DNA of 64,000 nt from Ricinus communis (Eukaryota; Streptophyta; Magnoliopsida; Malpighiales; Euphorbiaceae). The translations under genes were made by a program, and so were the position numbers. Location of the stretch: positions 868,001 to 932,000 of the forward strand of contig NC_063257.1 of assembly GCF_019578655.1 (NCBI RefSeq). Reading direction: 5' to 3'. The notes under the pieces were generated by a model that worked only from the letters and a program-made list of their open reading frames with translations, was not told the DNA's origin and did no database searches. Below are positions 48,439 to 59,600 of this stretch, in pieces (positions within the stretch are counted from its first letter, which is position 1; every line of letters begins with the position of its first letter).

Positions 48439-48972
48439 ATTCTACATAAGCATCAGTCATCTCATATTCCTCTTCTTGTTTTTTTTTTTTTTCCTCTTTT
48501 AGCGAGATAGAAGAGTTCATAAATCTCTAATCGTGGGAATGATTAGAGAATTGCATGTATGAAGTGAACCAAGTCTGTATAATGCCTTTTGTGTTTTATA
48601 ATTGACATTGTATTTTTTTGCTGGAAGCATTATTTGCATGCCTTTTGTTTAGTTGATTTCTCAAAACTGGGATTTGGGGAAGACTAAATCTTAATTTTGA
48701 AGCTCATACTTAGGACCAAATGTGGATGCAGAATTCATCGTCAATTAGGAGTTTTGAACATCCCATCATCATTCTAAAAGTTTAATTTAAGAAAATGTAT
48801 CAATCGGCATCGTATTTTTTACATCAGATTGGCCGTAAATTGGAAGCAGCTCCTAATAAATCTAAATCTTCTCAAAGAAAGTCTACTAAAGACTCGTCAG
48901 GAATCATAACGACATCTACCGCTTGACAATTATACTGATACCAAGTTAAATTAATAGCCGAAACCTGACTTG
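48439..48972. other. Shared 3' region between plastocyanin and PLD
   Basis: The two genes converge here, so this 534-base stretch should hold both 3' UTRs. A T-tract lies at about 48479-48492. No other gene. Confidence 0.6.
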
Positions 48973-51900
48973 CTATGTAGTTAATGAATCAGGAAAGGTT
49001 GAGCGTGCTCCAAGCACCTTTCCACCAACATCTGGAAAATTCTCTTGTCCAGTCAAGGGGCTTACTTTGCCATTTCTATCCACCTCCAAAGGATACTTCA
49101 GGAGGAACCCCTGCAATGGCGTGAAATCCTCCTCTGTGAACCTTCTCCAGTTATCTTCGGCGATCTTGTTCACAGTCTTCACACAATCCAAGGTTTCAGG
49201 CTCATCAAACAAGCTATCCACCAATCCCAAGTGTTCTGCCCAGAGTGACATTCTGTACCCATATACCTGACAGTGTGTGAAATAGTTTAATCAGATTACT
49301 CCAGTTAAATTGTTAGAAGGCATATCTAAAAAGACAGCTTACATAAACCGGCAACAGAGATTACCCTATTTGCCAATGAAAAGTGTATGGACCATAACAT
49401 TCATATCAGAATTCTAATGATCAGTGGGGCGTTTAATTGGTTCTGGAGGTGCCAAAGCTAAAGCAAGCAACGTATGTAATTATAGGGAAAATACCTGGCC
49501 TCGTGGATGTCTCTTCTTATTGCCCCAAGTGTGATTGGGCTGATATGCACCCATTGCTATCTCAGTATCTCTGGAACCAGCCATAGACCGTTGATTAATG
49601 TTAGCAGACCCCATTATTACATATTCATCATCTACGATCATTCCCTTGGCATGTACATAAATCATAAATCGTTGGTGCTTTTGAGAAGTTGAAACCTAAA
49701 AATCAGATGCAGAAAAATTATCAAAAAACTTTATGGAAAATGATGTTTTACATCTATGCATATAATCAATTGTTAGTCCACAAGCGTGTCAGAAATATTG
49801 CAATTGAAGGAAAAGATGAGAAAACATCCATCAAGCAGATCTTGCTGAAAGAATTATCCCTTCCAAAATAGTTCCAACTATCCAGCTAAAAACCTAATCG
49901 AGAAAAGAGGAAAATAGATGGAAGTGCCGACTCCGTACAGCTTACAGATCTATGGTGATAATAAATCAATCTGTATTCCTTTGCTAGAAATAAACATCAA
50001 ATGAACTATTAGACCACATTATATTCATAGAAGAGAAGTTACTGGAAGTTAGTGCCCAAAAAACTCCTGGTGTATTCTTTCATGGTCCAATCAGCAGGAT
50101 TCAATAACATAAACTCCATTCTGTCCAGGCTATTACCAAAACTATTCTACCCTCTTTCACATCCTACTTGAATGAGTTACAGTCCTTAAACTAATAACCA
50201 TAGTCTAACTAGTGAGACCAAACTGAACGAACTGAAAAGAAATCCTGTGGACCTAGTATCGTTAACTAACAAATGTACAGGTTTAATCTATGGTGTGGAA
50301 AATAAGTTTCACATCAAATGATTACCATGTCTCCAGGTTGGGAAAGTTTATCACTTGAAGCCAACATTTTTTTAGGAAGTTAAGTAGGGTGTAGAAGAGG
50401 GTAGAATAATTTCGCTACTAGCCTGGACAGAATGGAAGTAATAACCACAGTCTAACTAGTGAGACCAAACTGAACGAACTGAAAAGATATTCCGTGGACC
50501 TAGTATCATTAACTAGCAAATGTATAGGCTTAATCTATGGTGTGGAAAATAAGTTTCATATAGAATGATTACCACATCTCCAGGCTGGGAAAGTTTATCA
50601 CTTGAAGCAGACATTTCTTTAGGAAGTTCTTCCCTATTTCCAAGACAATAGAAATTTAGGTAGTCCTGAGGGTGTGAATGCTCAAGGTTCATGGATTCCA
50701 ATTCTTTTGCTATAACGTCATACATCATTTGCATTGTCTGTCCCTATATAAAAGCAAGAAAAAGGAATATCAGTAACATGACAGATTTGGATATTCCAAA
50801 CAAAACTAGTACTGCCCTCAAAATGAAACTATAACCATAAGTCCAAATGACTGAAGGTTTTGCCTTCTCGAACATAGTTTTAACGAAAATTCAACCAGAG
50901 AAAGAAAGAAAGGGGGCAAATGCTTTTGCTTCTATTAGTGCAGAGGGAGTGGTGCCATCACTAATAATAATTTCCATAACGAAATGCAGCTGATAATCCA
51001 TTTGGCTTTTTCCTGTTCACCTCCCGTCACCCCAATGACTTCATACCTGCCAAAAGAGAATTTCTTGTACAGAGGCAGAAGAAGGAGCACCCTCAGGCCA
51101 CATTGGTATGACAACATAAACCGCAAATCTCTCCTTTGCTCTGATTTTACTGTTGATCTTTAATGCCAACTCCATAGGAATCAAATTATCAGCCCCTAAT
51201 CATGCCAAAGAAACTAACTTGAGAAAGAAAAAGAGAATTTATCTATAAGGTTCAGAAAAAAGAAAGCCAAGATTCATAATTACTAATGGCAATGTGATCA
51301 TTAAGCATACAACCGATTTAGTTGAGCACAGCTATGAGGGTGTTAACACTGAAGTAAAATAATTTATGATCTAGCTCTAAGTTAAAACTGCATTCTTATA
51401 AAAAAAAACTGCATATATTTTGGATGCCAAGACCATCTTGCTTACAAGTGCTTCTATTACTGCGCACTTATCGAGCAGAGAAGCTTAACTGATCATGTGT
51501 ATCGTGCAAAAGGTAACACAGAAAATGATAAACCTGCTTCTTTGTAAGATGGCCAAGCATATGATGATCCAATGAAATATTGATTCTCTATATATATAAA
51601 GTGTTGGGCAGATCTGATTGCTTGAATATATGCTGTTTGAATGCTCTTGTCAATCACCAGATTTTTTGCACAAACTAGGTTCTGCAGTCAAAGCAAATTT
51701 CATGAAGTTAATCTACTAAGAATAGCATGGTGAAGATCATTTACTGTATAATATATTAGTCTACCTGAGCCTCGGCCTGATGAACATATTTAGGGAACCC
51801 CTTCAAAGATCCTGAATCTATAGACCGGAAAACCTGTCAGTTTAAATAACTGGTAAGATGCCATGCCACCTTAAGAAAATATAGCCTAATTACAAATTAA

Positions 51901-54900
51901 ATTTTGAACTCTACACTTTTTAACAATTTTATCAAATTGTTTCAAAATTTTAAAATAAATACTCATTTTGTTTCAAAATTTTAAAATAAATACTCATTTT
52001 TTTAATTTACTTTCAAAAATACTTTCCAACGACAATGTTTGAAGTTTTATAGTGAAGAAAAGGATGTAGGAAGTTGATGGTTCTTATTAAAAGAATAATA
52101 ATTATAAACTAGCAAAAATAGTTTATCATAGACTTAATAATATGGCCATTAAAATTTTTATGTATATGCATATTTTTCACATATTTTACATCTAAATGCA
52201 ATAAAAAATTTATTAACTCACTGATTTTTATGTTAATAAACAGAATTAACTTACCACGTCATTTTCTCATTGTAATATTTCAAAAATTGTTACCGAAAGG
52301 TATTTTTGAAAATAAATTGAAAGCATAAGTATTTATTTTAAAATTTTAAAACAATTGGATAAAATTATTAAAAAGTGTAAAGTTTAGGATTTAATTAGTA
52401 ATTAGGCCAAAAATAAATATAAAGAAGTTTTGTTGTCAATTTAGATAACTGGTAAAATACCATGCCACCTTAAAAATATATATATAAAGAAGTTTTACTG
52501 TCAATTTAGATAACTGGTAACATGCCATGCCACCTTAAATATATATATATATATATATATAAAGAAGTTTTACTGTCAATTTTTAGATAATTGGTAAGAT
52601 GCCATACCACCTTAAAAGAAATAAAAAAAAAGGTTTACTTGGGGAAAGTGCATACTAATTAACCTGAACATGCCAGTTTTCGGGGCTGTCTTCGCTGGAC
52701 ACCCATAATTTAGGATCATCATTGGGAACTGAAGGGCCAGGACTAAGTATCCACGAGATCCGTTCTAACTTTATTAAGGAATCATCATGCCAATGCGTTA
52801 CCCTTTTAACACGTCGCCCAAACTCTGACCATTTTGAGGCTTTTTTCCAACGCTGCTCAAAGTTTTTAAGAATATCATATGCAGCAGGTCCTTCAATTTT
52901 GCAATGCCAATCATGCCATGGTTGCCTTGGACCCTTTGTTCCTGCCTATCATTTAAGGGGAAATGAGAAGAAAGAAATGTTATTTTATTCTGTAAGAACT
53001 AAGTACAGTAATCTGAGAACAGCACTCCAAATGTAGAAGAAAAGTCATCAACGCACAGGACCAGAATTCTCTTTAAACCAATGTCAATCATATAGTTCAA
53101 CGCTCTAGATCACAATGATCCAATAGCATTCTTCCTACTACTAAAATTATTCATTACATTTGCCTCTAGGCGCTAGGACAATATAAAGGTTTATTTACCT
53201 TCAAAAAGAAGATAGCAAGAGTACATTGGAATAAACTCTATATTTATAGTGAAACATCCAACCAAGTAGTAATTTTCCATCATGATAATTAGACAATGAA
53301 CATCTATCCCGTCTCAGCACTTAAATTCATATTTTTGCCAATCTTTCTTCTTCAGAAGAATTACTGGATCTAGATGGAAGGTAGATTTCTAGGAAGTGTA
53401 TACTCACAGGAAAAGTTGGATTATGATAATCATCCTGGAATACAGTGTCAAGATCCCGAAACAACCGATGTTCAGGCGTATCATAGCGGCCATCACAAAG
53501 ATCTAGCCCTCCTATAAACGCAGTTATCTTCCGATTGTTTCCAGATGCTTGCGAATCCACAATCACACATTTCTGATGATGCGTAAAGAGGGTCCCAACA
53601 ACCTGAAGGATGCCACAGGCAAAACTGTCAGCAAATTTTCTATCAAATTTGAAAAGAGATCTCACTTTTTTCCAGTTAATACTTCTACAAAGTTTTAAAA
53701 CTAGAAGTGTGTATTTTGCAATTCATATAATTATTTAAAGACCATTTTTCCATTGAATTTATAGATACTGAAGACACTCAAGGACCAAATTAATGCTCGG
53801 ACAATCGCGAAACCATTAATTAGCTTTTATTAGCTAGAACTACTTCAGAATGAGGATTTAGCAAGAGACCTCTCGATACAAACAGACAAGGAAATGATTC
53901 ACTTCCAGAGGAACTTTCTACTCAGCCAAGAATTGAAAAGGCCTGAAAGTAAACTTTGCATGCTGTTGCTTTTATATTTTTCAAAAAACATTCACAATAG
54001 ATTCCGAATAGATTAAGAAACTAATAGTCTTCAGCTGAACACAGAAAAGAAATTTTTTTGTCTTTAGTAAATTCGCTATTTGTTTCCTTCTCTATTCAAG
54101 TAAACTTATTAGTAAACAAGAAAATTAACTCCTATAAATAATAATAAGCAAGCATCAGTATTGATTGAAGTATTATATAAAGCTAGAAATGACAAAAATA
54201 CAAATATACATATTATGCAACAGAGAATGGAACACTGTATAAGCATGCCTGTTGCTTGAAAATGCTAAGCTTACTGCTGGCATAACGTGGCGATAACACA
54301 CAATTCACAGATGAATGCTTGAAGAACTTGCGAGTTTCTTCATCATGCGTTTGCATCACTCCAGTCTGCATCCAAATCCCAATTGAAACTTCAAAACTTA
54401 GAATCTCTAACCTCAGTCAAAACTAATCAACAACTATCCAAATTCAATACCACAATCTACAGTATTTGTCCAATAACATAACTGTAAAGAAAGAGAGAAA
54501 AAATAAATAAAACGAAATGCAGTACCGTATTAATGAAGAACTTGCTATGAGAAGTTTTATCATCCCAAACAAGCAATAAAACTCGAACGCCTTCTTGTGA
54601 TTTGTACTTTAGCAAATCCCCCAAATTTAAATTTCCACCGCTAGGTAATGGCTTTGTTGGCTCTCTAACTAATTTAACCTTATGATAAATCGACCAACCA
54701 ACTACATACACCAAATGGTGCGCTTCTAATATAGCGTGACAAATATCCTCCCAGCATTTTTCATGCCTATATACGATGTCGTTCTCTAACTTTATCTCCG
54801 GCAAAAAGGAATCCGGCACGTGCGCATCCTGATACAGCGTGACGGAACTCCCGTGACGGACGGGAAAATAACAGTTCTGAATACCGAATTCGTTTGGAGA

Positions 54901-55443
54901 CGCGGCAATACCGTACTGGTATAGTGGATTTTCCTCGCATTGCATGAATTTCATTTCTACACGAATTGCACAATCTGGTTTTGGTGGTTTTCCGTAGGGA
55001 TCGGTTATCGGAAGCCAGTCGCTTACTGTTTCGCCCGAGATGATTCTCTTAACAGGAACAGTTGCTACTCCGATTAAATCAGCGCCAAACACGTCATTAT
55101 CTTTAACGTGAAACTCCACGTGAGTGGCAGGGTGAGCGACGGGAATCTTGAAATGTTCGTTCCAGTAAGGATGTTGAGAGTTTGAAATCACGCGCGTGCG
55201 TGCGACTGTAGCACCTGACAGGCAAACGGTGACGTAGGGGTCACTTGTGATGATTCTGCGTTGGCGTTCGCTTTTGTGTTCTTTAATGCAAGGTTTTCGG
55301 CAACCGTCGAATGCGAGTAAACAACGGCGAACACGCTCGGTTACTATATCCATGTTTGGTAACTGTCGAGCTTCGATTATTTTCAAATCGAGATCGCCGT
55401 AGAGATACATCGCGGTATCAGGATTCTGATTATCTTCCGCCAT
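48973..55443 (-). CDS. PLDdelta: Phospholipase D delta
   Basis: Hydrolyses membrane phospholipids to phosphatidic acid; delta-type enzymes act at the plasma membrane in stress and ABA signalling (family knowledge). Ten exons: 55443-54526, 54365-54249, 53602-53408, 52945-52664, 51833-51765, 51681-51534, 51195-51047, 50743-50573, 49695-49495 and 49266-48973. They sum to 2544 nt, 847 residues, close to Arabidopsis PLD delta. An N-terminal C2 domain covers about residues 10-180 ([42 protein letters not shown]). The first HKD motif is [10 protein letters not shown]; the second is [24 protein letters not shown]. Between them stand [18 protein letters not shown] and the end [12 protein letters not shown]. 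Both catalytic motifs are complete. Intron 2 appears to start with GC. Introns 4 and 8 carry local repeats that mimic splice sites. Confidence 0.95.
50112..50640. repeat. Tandem duplication with inverted arms in PLD intron 8
   Basis: Copy A at about 50192-50375 and copy B at about 50440-50632 are direct repeats offset by 247 bases. Copy B contains the 3' part of real exon 8. A roughly 62-base arm at 50112-50174 recurs in reverse complement at about 50376-50439, so inverted arms bracket copy A. Copy A thus keeps a duplicate of the exon 8 end, including its donor. Confidence 0.85.
51836..52615. repeat. 65-75 base tandem units in PLD intron 4, split by a MITE-like element
   Basis: The unit AAAGAAGTTTTACTGTCAAT...ATAACTGGTAA...CCATGCCACCTTAA appears partially at 51836-51882 and then at about 52421-52485, 52486-52560 and 52561-52615. 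The first copy overlaps the splice acceptor of exon 5. The element at 51884-52407 separates copy 1 from the rest. Confidence 0.85.
51884..52407. mobile_element. MITE-like element with long terminal inverted repeats
   Basis: About 524 bases. The ends are GCCTAATTAC and GTAATTAGGC, and the inverted arms extend about 100 bases (TACACTTTTTAA, AATTTTATC, AATTGTTT, AAAATTTTAAAATAAATACT on both sides). A 30-base segment ending AAATACTCATTTT is directly doubled in the left arm. No coding sequence. Flanking A/T-rich sequence allows a short target duplication, but I cannot define it, so the superfamily is open. Confidence 0.75.
54248..54248 (-). other. GC donor of PLD intron 2
   Basis: On the minus strand the exon ends AAGCAACAG and the intron begins GCATGC; the acceptor is the AG just before 53602. 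The join gives [16 protein letters not shown], the conserved PLD delta sequence. No in-frame GT donor keeps SPRYASSKL. Confidence 0.75.
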
Positions 55444-56665
55444 TGAACAAAGAGATTATATTTATCACGCAAATACACATGAAAAATAAGAAAGAGAAAA
55501 GATTATGTATGTAAAAAGAAATTAGAAATAAAGAAGAGACAATGGAGTTGGCTATCAAGGGAGCACCCGGAGAAATATTTTAAATTGAAAAAGCTTTGTT
55601 TTCTCTGTTTCTCCGAGGAAGCCAACTGCGAAAAGGTGCAGGCCGTGATAGATGCTGGCAAGAGGAAAAAGGGAAGAATGAGGGATGGTGGAAAGAGACT
55701 GCGTGCGGGCGAAGAGTTGAGTTGGTTGTATTGCTTAACAGCTAAACATCAGACACGTGGATAGGGATTATTGAGTTAATTTTATGTTAAAACTTAAAAC
55801 TGAATGGACGCATCAGTTGCAGGAAGCCCATATCAGAATTCATGAACACGTGATCCCAGCGTTGGAGGCGAACACTTTAAAAGACAAAGACAGATAGTTA
55901 TGCGCTGAGGCAACATTTAAATGATTAGGTGAGTTTGTCGCCTATCTCAACCAGAAACAATTGATTGGTAATATATCTGTTCTACGATGAAGTTTTCGTT
56001 TTTGTTGAATTTTAAACAAAAACGGACGTCACACAGGTCACATGCTACAGAGGAATGATCAGTTTATTCCAAGATGTGTTCGTCTCCAGTGCCTACAGAG
56101 GATCTGTGCTGTACAGAATTGGATTAGAACCTCCATCTTCAGCATTTTATACTCATAAGCTTTATGATACAAATGCCTGCCTATTGCGCTTTCCAGTTAT
56201 TGTAGATTATTCGTGGACTAAAAAGTGGAAAGAAAGAACTAAGGTAACAAAACCAAAATTATACTTGATTAATACCAAGAATGTGTTTTGCTATCCCTTC
56301 CCCCCTTTCTGGGCGAAACATTTACATATAAGCAGTCCATTACGCAACACCAAACAGAGCTTTTGCTATCATACAAATTCCACTGCAGTTATCACTGATC
56401 CACTTCCACATTTTAGGCGGCATCTTCAACCTCCTCTCTTAAATTGTACTCCAGTGAGATTAACTCCCTACCTATGGTATCAATTACTTGAGATCTTGTG
56501 GCGCCGAGCATAAATAGAGCTAGGAAATGACTTTGATTCAAGAATTTCTACCCTCATATATGAACTACTCCCCTAATACAAACAAATACAGATGGGAGGT
56601 TTTTACTTCTTAATAAATACTGACAATATGAAGGCAGAAAGCAACTGTCATAGTTTGAGCCACTC
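55444..56665. other. PLD promoter and 3' flank of the MFS gene
   Basis: Both genes run on the minus strand. Positions 55444 to about 56000 should hold the PLD 5' UTR and promoter, and the part nearest 56665 the 3' UTR of the transporter. A 152-codon plus-strand frame at 56055-56513 has no recognisable domain and is probably chance. Confidence 0.5.
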
Positions 56666-59600
56666 CTAGGCTTCCACATTGCTGTAATTACTGGCTCTCT
56701 CATTTGAAATGGGAGGGGCCACCCTCATCATCATACTCTGGATCAAGGCTATCATCTGCACAACATGATAAAGGGATATAAATAAGATCATTAGATAATG
56801 GAAAGAAAAAACTCAAAAAGTTCAAGTATGAGAAATGCAAACATGAAAGAAGTTCTATATGTATGCAGATAACCTGCATTGAGATAGATATATCAACAAT
56901 TAAAGTTTGTAAACCTTGGTTTTCTCTCCTTTTGCCAGGTTTTTCCATAGAGAGTGTAACACATGTTCTCAATAAATCATCAAGAATGTACCAATTTAAG
57001 CAGTTTGCTGGATCTGCTTCTAGCTTAGGATCACATCACGCAGCAATCTATGTGATTGCGCGATATAGCGAAGGTTGCCTTTTACTGATTGCAAGCAGAG
57101 AAAATTCAGGAAAATAGATAGTCACAATGATGTATAATCCTTACCGAGGCAAATCCAACACACATAATACTGAAACCAGGGAAGTGAAATGGTGCTCTTT
57201 CGGATAGGAACAAAGCTGGAAAATAATTCAATTTTATTAGTTTTTATTACTTTCTAAGCCTGAGTAAAAATGAAATTAAACTACAAATCACCTGTTAAAG
57301 GAGAGAAAACCAAGGGCGAAACCACATTGGCTAACGAGCCCAAACCTGAAACGAATCCTTGAGCCTTTCCCTGGAGAAAAGGAAAAATAAAAAGCTTTTA
57401 ACATATAGCAGGACGACCTGGGAGATTTTTGGGAACAGAGCGACTCAAACTCTTCAAAAAAAAAAATAGAGAACTTCATGCCTCTTGAAACTAGCTTTCG
57501 TCTTTTGGGTAAAAGCTTAACAATTTTTTGTTTCTCTTCTCATTTAAAAGCTGAAATTTTTTTTATTTTCTCTTCTCATTTGTCAGCTTGATGAGAAAGA
57601 TACTTACAAAAGATATCAGGATTATTTAGCTTAATTAAAATAAATGCTTCAAAAGGATCAAGGAAAATTTTAACATTCTAATGCAAACATATTATCAAAA
57701 AGATATCTACCACCGGAACCTTATAGACACTTCCCAATAATTCTACCTGCTCACAAGCCCCAACTTGCTTCGATACAATAGTCCGCAACTGCAAATCATT
57801 GTCAAAAATTAACTCAGAGATTACTGTTTGGACAAATAATAAGAACTTTATAGGATAAATGAAGTAAGAAACTCACGCATGGTTGTGAAAAGACGAACAA
57901 AATGGAGAGCAAGGCAGCAGCATAAGGGACCTATCAGCCTTTGAAAGGTTAGCAACTAAGACATAATAGAAGTTAACCAAAGCATGGACAACAGACAACT
58001 AGAAAAACCAATAAACTGTAATGTCCGTCAAAATTAATATTTTTCCAAAAATAAAAGGAAGAATCTTGCAGTTGCTAAGTTAGTCAAATCACATACCCAG
58101 AAGGACCATGCAATGCTGTAAAGAAACATCTGCATCAAGACCACAATTACATCATTGCATTAGTCAGTAGTTAAGAAGCTGACAGTGAAATCATTCACAG
58201 ACATGCCCCTGAAATCATGTCAATGATACTATTCATAAGAACTGGAGGACAGTGATCAACCCAATATGAATAGATGATAACATACATACATAGAAACAAG
58301 GTACTTACATGTATACATGTAAAAAAGAGCCCTACTGAAAGCAACCTCGCCTCTCCTAAAGCAGGAGCCAATAAAGGCATGAGAAGCAACTGCAAGTGGA
58401 TTAGTCTTGCAAATCACAGGAATGTTCCAGGTAAACCAAAATGGGCAAAAGAATGACGTTGAAGTTGAACAAATAAGTGCAAACTATACCTGCGAAATGG
58501 TGCCAGCAATCCCAGAAATTACCATTAGGTCAGCAAATTGATTCTTGTTGAAGTGAAACCGTGCCTTTAAGTAGTACTACAGATAAGAAAAGGAAAATTT
58601 GGATTTCAACACCTTGCTGTACATTGATATTCAAAATTCAATGCGGTTGAGCTAGCAGTAAATGCAATGAAACATGGCAATTAATTATTTGCCCTTAAGT
58701 GAAGAACAGAAACAATATTAATGCCCACAGCCCACACCTTGTAAGTGTGACCTATTCTCTTTTTTATATGAATCATCAACTGCGACCCAAAGTTGGATGT
58801 ATTCATGTGTTGTTAACCGCAATAGAACATGAACCCGCAAGATAGCCAGAATTGAAATTTAATCCTCAAGCAGAGATAATTTTCTATCAGTACCAAGTAC
58901 CATCAAGAATATCTTGAAGCCTGTGTACCTCTGAAAAAGAAGTGACCTAACCTCTTAACTAATTAAGTTGATTTTGCACGTGGAACAACCTGCAATGTCT
59001 TAATTAGTCAAATTAGGGACGTACCATTAATGAAGCATGAAGGCCAACCTCCGAAAGGTTGATGAAAAAAGCAACAATGGCAGCTTGCGTAAACGTAACA
59101 CTGAAATTAAAACAAGATTATCACTAGTCATCCTCATAAGAATAATACAAATTTAAATTTAAATTTTCACGAAATAGCTATCTAGGGACAGCCACTGACC
59201 TGCTCTTAAGCAAGCAAATCATATCCTCTAAGGAAGGCATAGTTCTAAAAACCTGCTCATTCTCACTTGAATTTTCAATCTGTACATAAACTTTACCCTT
59301 TCCGTTAGAGATTATTGGAGTAGTGAGGTTTTTATCCACGATTGAGTCCTGAAGGAAAACCTTCATGTATACTATGGCCACAACTGCCATTGAGGCTGAA
59401 ACCTAAATAAAAACATTGGTTCACGCATAAAATCAAAGATTAAAGCTGAATCTTAATGAAAATTTTTATAAAAAAAAAACAGTTAAATAAAATAATTAAC
59501 ACCTGGAAAGTGGAGGCGGTGGAAAGAAAACGAGTAGAGAGTGTTCCACAAACGAACGCCGACGATCCAATTCCTGAAAGAATTCCAAAGGCCGAGGCTC

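Noticed and set aside
56055..56513. 152-codon plus-strand open frame between PLD and the MFS gene
   Set aside because: No domain, no family resemblance, and it lies in the expected 3' UTR and promoter of two minus-strand genes.
56700..56760. Acidic C-terminus DDSLDPEYDDEGG in the last MFS exon
   Set aside because: It comes from the wrong frame. Exon 13 ends in phase 0, so exon 14 reads MIALIQSMMMRVAPP and stops at 56668.
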